A stretch of DNA of 22,210 nucleotides from JAKAIY01 sp036258195 (lineage in GTDB: Bacteria > Chloroflexota > Ktedonobacteria > Ktedonobacterales > JADMIN01). Location: the NCBI GenBank assembly GCA_036258195.1, contig DATAED010000020.1:1-22210 (forward strand). The letters run 5' to 3'. Shown piece after piece: positions 20,954 to 22,210 of this stretch. The notes below the pieces were generated by a model. That model searched no databases and was not told where the DNA came from. It saw only the letters and a list, made by a program, of their open reading frames with translations. The position numbers and the translations under genes are program-made. Positions within the stretch are counted from its first letter, which is position 1, and each line of letters opens with the position of its first letter.

Positions 20954-22210
20954 ATGCCGCTATCCCCCGCGCCGCTGCTGCCTGGCTCCTCTCCGCTGCC
21001 TGAACCCGGTCGTCGCCCGCCTGATCGCCGTGCGCTGCGGCTGGGCGCGCTGGCGATGCTACCCGCGCTGATCATCGCCATACTCTCTGGCCCGGTGCTG
21101 CTGCCCGGGCTAGGATTCGCCATCGCGCAGACGCAGGGGCAGGCTGGAGGCGGCGTGCCCGGCGACGCCGAAGCGCAATTTCAAGGCTTCGTCTTCAACT
21201 GGTCGGCGCAACTCACGGGCGGCGGCTACACCAAGCCCGCCTCGCTGACCAATCTGCGCCTGCAAGCCGATACCTTCCATATGAACGCGGTCATCATCCC
21301 GGTGATCGCCGATATGCCGGTGCGTAGTGGCTCAGAGCTCGACTGGCACGCCGGGCAGAAGAACGACAAAGACACGCTGCCGGAGAGCGACTACGAGCAA
21401 GCCATCCAGGACGCGCGCAAAGCGGGCCTGCTGCCCATTCTTGAGTTGCAGGTGCGCCAGTACGATGCCGCGCTCTCGGGTTCCGATACCTCGTCGGATC
21501 TGGTGGGCCGCGTCTGGTACGACTCGCACTCCAGCGACAACTACTTCTCGCTGGGTGGCACGGTCGGCACGCTGGAGAAGACCTGGTTCGACAACTACAC
21601 CGCCTTCGCGTCGGAGTACGCGGGGCTCTCGCAGAAGTATCACCTGCCCTACTTCATCATAGGCGATGATCTGCCCAACGTGACGACCGACACCAGTCGC
21701 ACCTCGGCCAAGGGCGACCCCTACGGCATCGACCGCGGTGTGCCGGGCGAGAGCTTTCCCAATTGCACCGGCAGGCGCGACTGCGAGTGGCGTCATGTCA
21801 TCCACGCGCTGCGCTCGCCGCAATATGCGACCTTCATCAAGCACCAGTCCGCCCAGGGCGGCAGCTATACCGGCAAGTTGATCTATGCGGCCAGCTCCGA
21901 TGGCGCCCCCAGCGGCGAGAGCCTGCCAGAGTTTGAGAACATCTCCTGGTGGGATGCGGTCGACATCATCGGCGTGGACGCCTACTTCCCACTGACGCAG
22001 ATGAGCGCCGATCTAGATGTCGCCAGCCTGCAGAAAGCCTGGAACGGCACGCTGACCGCTGGCCCCAGCGGCGAGAAGAACATCACCCAGCGGCTGGCCG
22101 TCGTCGCCGCGAAGTTCAACCGCTCGATTCTCTTCACGGCGGCAGGCTACGCCAGCAGTCCCGGCTCGAATGCTGATCCATCTTCACTGAGCGGCCAGGG
22201 CGCGACCAAT
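20954..22210 (+). CDS. Membrane-anchored GH113-like TIM-barrel protein, 3' partial
   Basis: The frame opens at an ATG with GAGGAGG nine bases ahead and stays open for 419 codons to the right edge. After a Pro/Arg-rich cytoplasmic start, a hydrophobic segment (about 31-58) acts as signal anchor. The outer part resembles glycoside hydrolase family 113 and related TIM barrels: FQGFVFNWSA, NAVIIPVIADM, WFDNYTAFASEYAGL, YFIIGDDLPN, SWWDAVDIIGVDAYFPLT (331-348) and SILFTAAGYASSPGS (391-405). In active GH113 mannanases, as I recall the motifs, the acid/base Glu lies in a GTEL-type motif and the nucleophile in FTExGY; here these read GDDL (D239) and FTAAGY (A396). Unless other residues serve, the protein may bind rather than cut polysaccharide. 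C271 and C277 could form a disulfide. Confidence 0.7.
   Translation, partial: MPLSPAPLLPGSSPLPEPGRRPPDRRALRLGALAMLPALIIAILSGPVLLPGLGFAIAQTQGQAGGGVPGDAEAQFQGFVFNWSAQLTGGGYTKPASLTNLRLQADTFHMNAVIIPVIADMPVRSGSELDWHAGQKNDKDTLPESDYEQAIQDARKAGLLPILELQVRQYDAALSGSDTSSDLVGRVWYDSHSSDNYFSLGGTVGTLEKTWFDNYTAFASEYAGLSQKYHLPYFIIGDDLPNVTTDTSRTSAKGDPYGIDRGVPGESFPNCTGRRDCEWRHVIHALRSPQYATFIKHQSAQGGSYTGKLIYAASSDGAPSGESLPEFENISWWDAVDIIGVDAYFPLTQMSADLDVASLQKAWNGTLTAGPSGEKNITQRLAVVAAKFNRSILFTAAGYASSPGSNADPSSLSGQGATN

Overview
The window is GC-rich (visibly lower GC in the first ~500 bases), densely packed with short gaps and mostly Shine-Dalgarno-led genes. An LPQTG-anchored surface protein sits beside its own sortase, which implies a monoderm (Gram-positive-type) envelope. 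Together with an AarF/UbiB kinase, an AAC(3)-family acetyltransferase, a tnpB-only IS element and a stand-alone threonyl-tRNA editing domain, this suggests Chloroflexota (Ktedonobacteria-like) or a related Terrabacterial lineage. This assignment is inference from gene content; there is no rRNA or tRNA gene here to confirm it.

Layout. 1-233: 5' part of a minus-strand membrane protein running off the left edge, in lower-GC DNA. 538-3399: three tightly packed plus-strand genes (ATP-grasp ligase-like, AAC(3)-type N-acetyltransferase, family-3 O-methyltransferase) closed by a strong hairpin, perhaps a small tailoring or detoxification operon. 3400-3772: a regulatory gap with a palindrome over a candidate promoter. 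3773-8215: a large secreted beta-helix/Ig-like/DUF4397 protein with an LPQTG sorting signal, its sortase, and a DUF1801 protein. 8314-10095 (minus): AarF/UbiB family kinase. 10242-11492: a free-standing archaeal-type ThrRS editing domain followed by an epoxide-hydrolase/dehalogenase-like alpha/beta hydrolase. 11546-14667 (minus): guaB (IMP dehydrogenase), a four-helix membrane protein of unknown function and a GNAT acetyltransferase.

14816-16293: an IS200/IS605-type element without tnpA. It carries IS608-like subterminal hairpins, a ribbon-helix-helix gene with a promoter placed so that the mRNA should be leaderless, an overlapping tnpB with all catalytic and zinc-binding residues, and a right end that should yield the omega/reRNA. 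It lies just upstream of 16361-17757, an EXPERA-domain (TMEM97/EBP-like) membrane protein that overlaps a short-chain dehydrogenase by one base. 17770-19731 (minus): an orphan three-PAS histidine kinase. 19921-20880: a tyrosine-recombinase-fold protein whose catalytic residues are mostly replaced. 20954-22210: a membrane-anchored GH113-like TIM-barrel protein, open at the right edge, that appears to lack the catalytic glutamates.

The most interesting items are the leaderless RHH-tnpB operon, the free-standing ThrRS editing domain, the bacterial EXPERA-SDR pair with both sigma-2-receptor-type aspartates conserved, and two apparent pseudo-enzymes next to each other at the right end.
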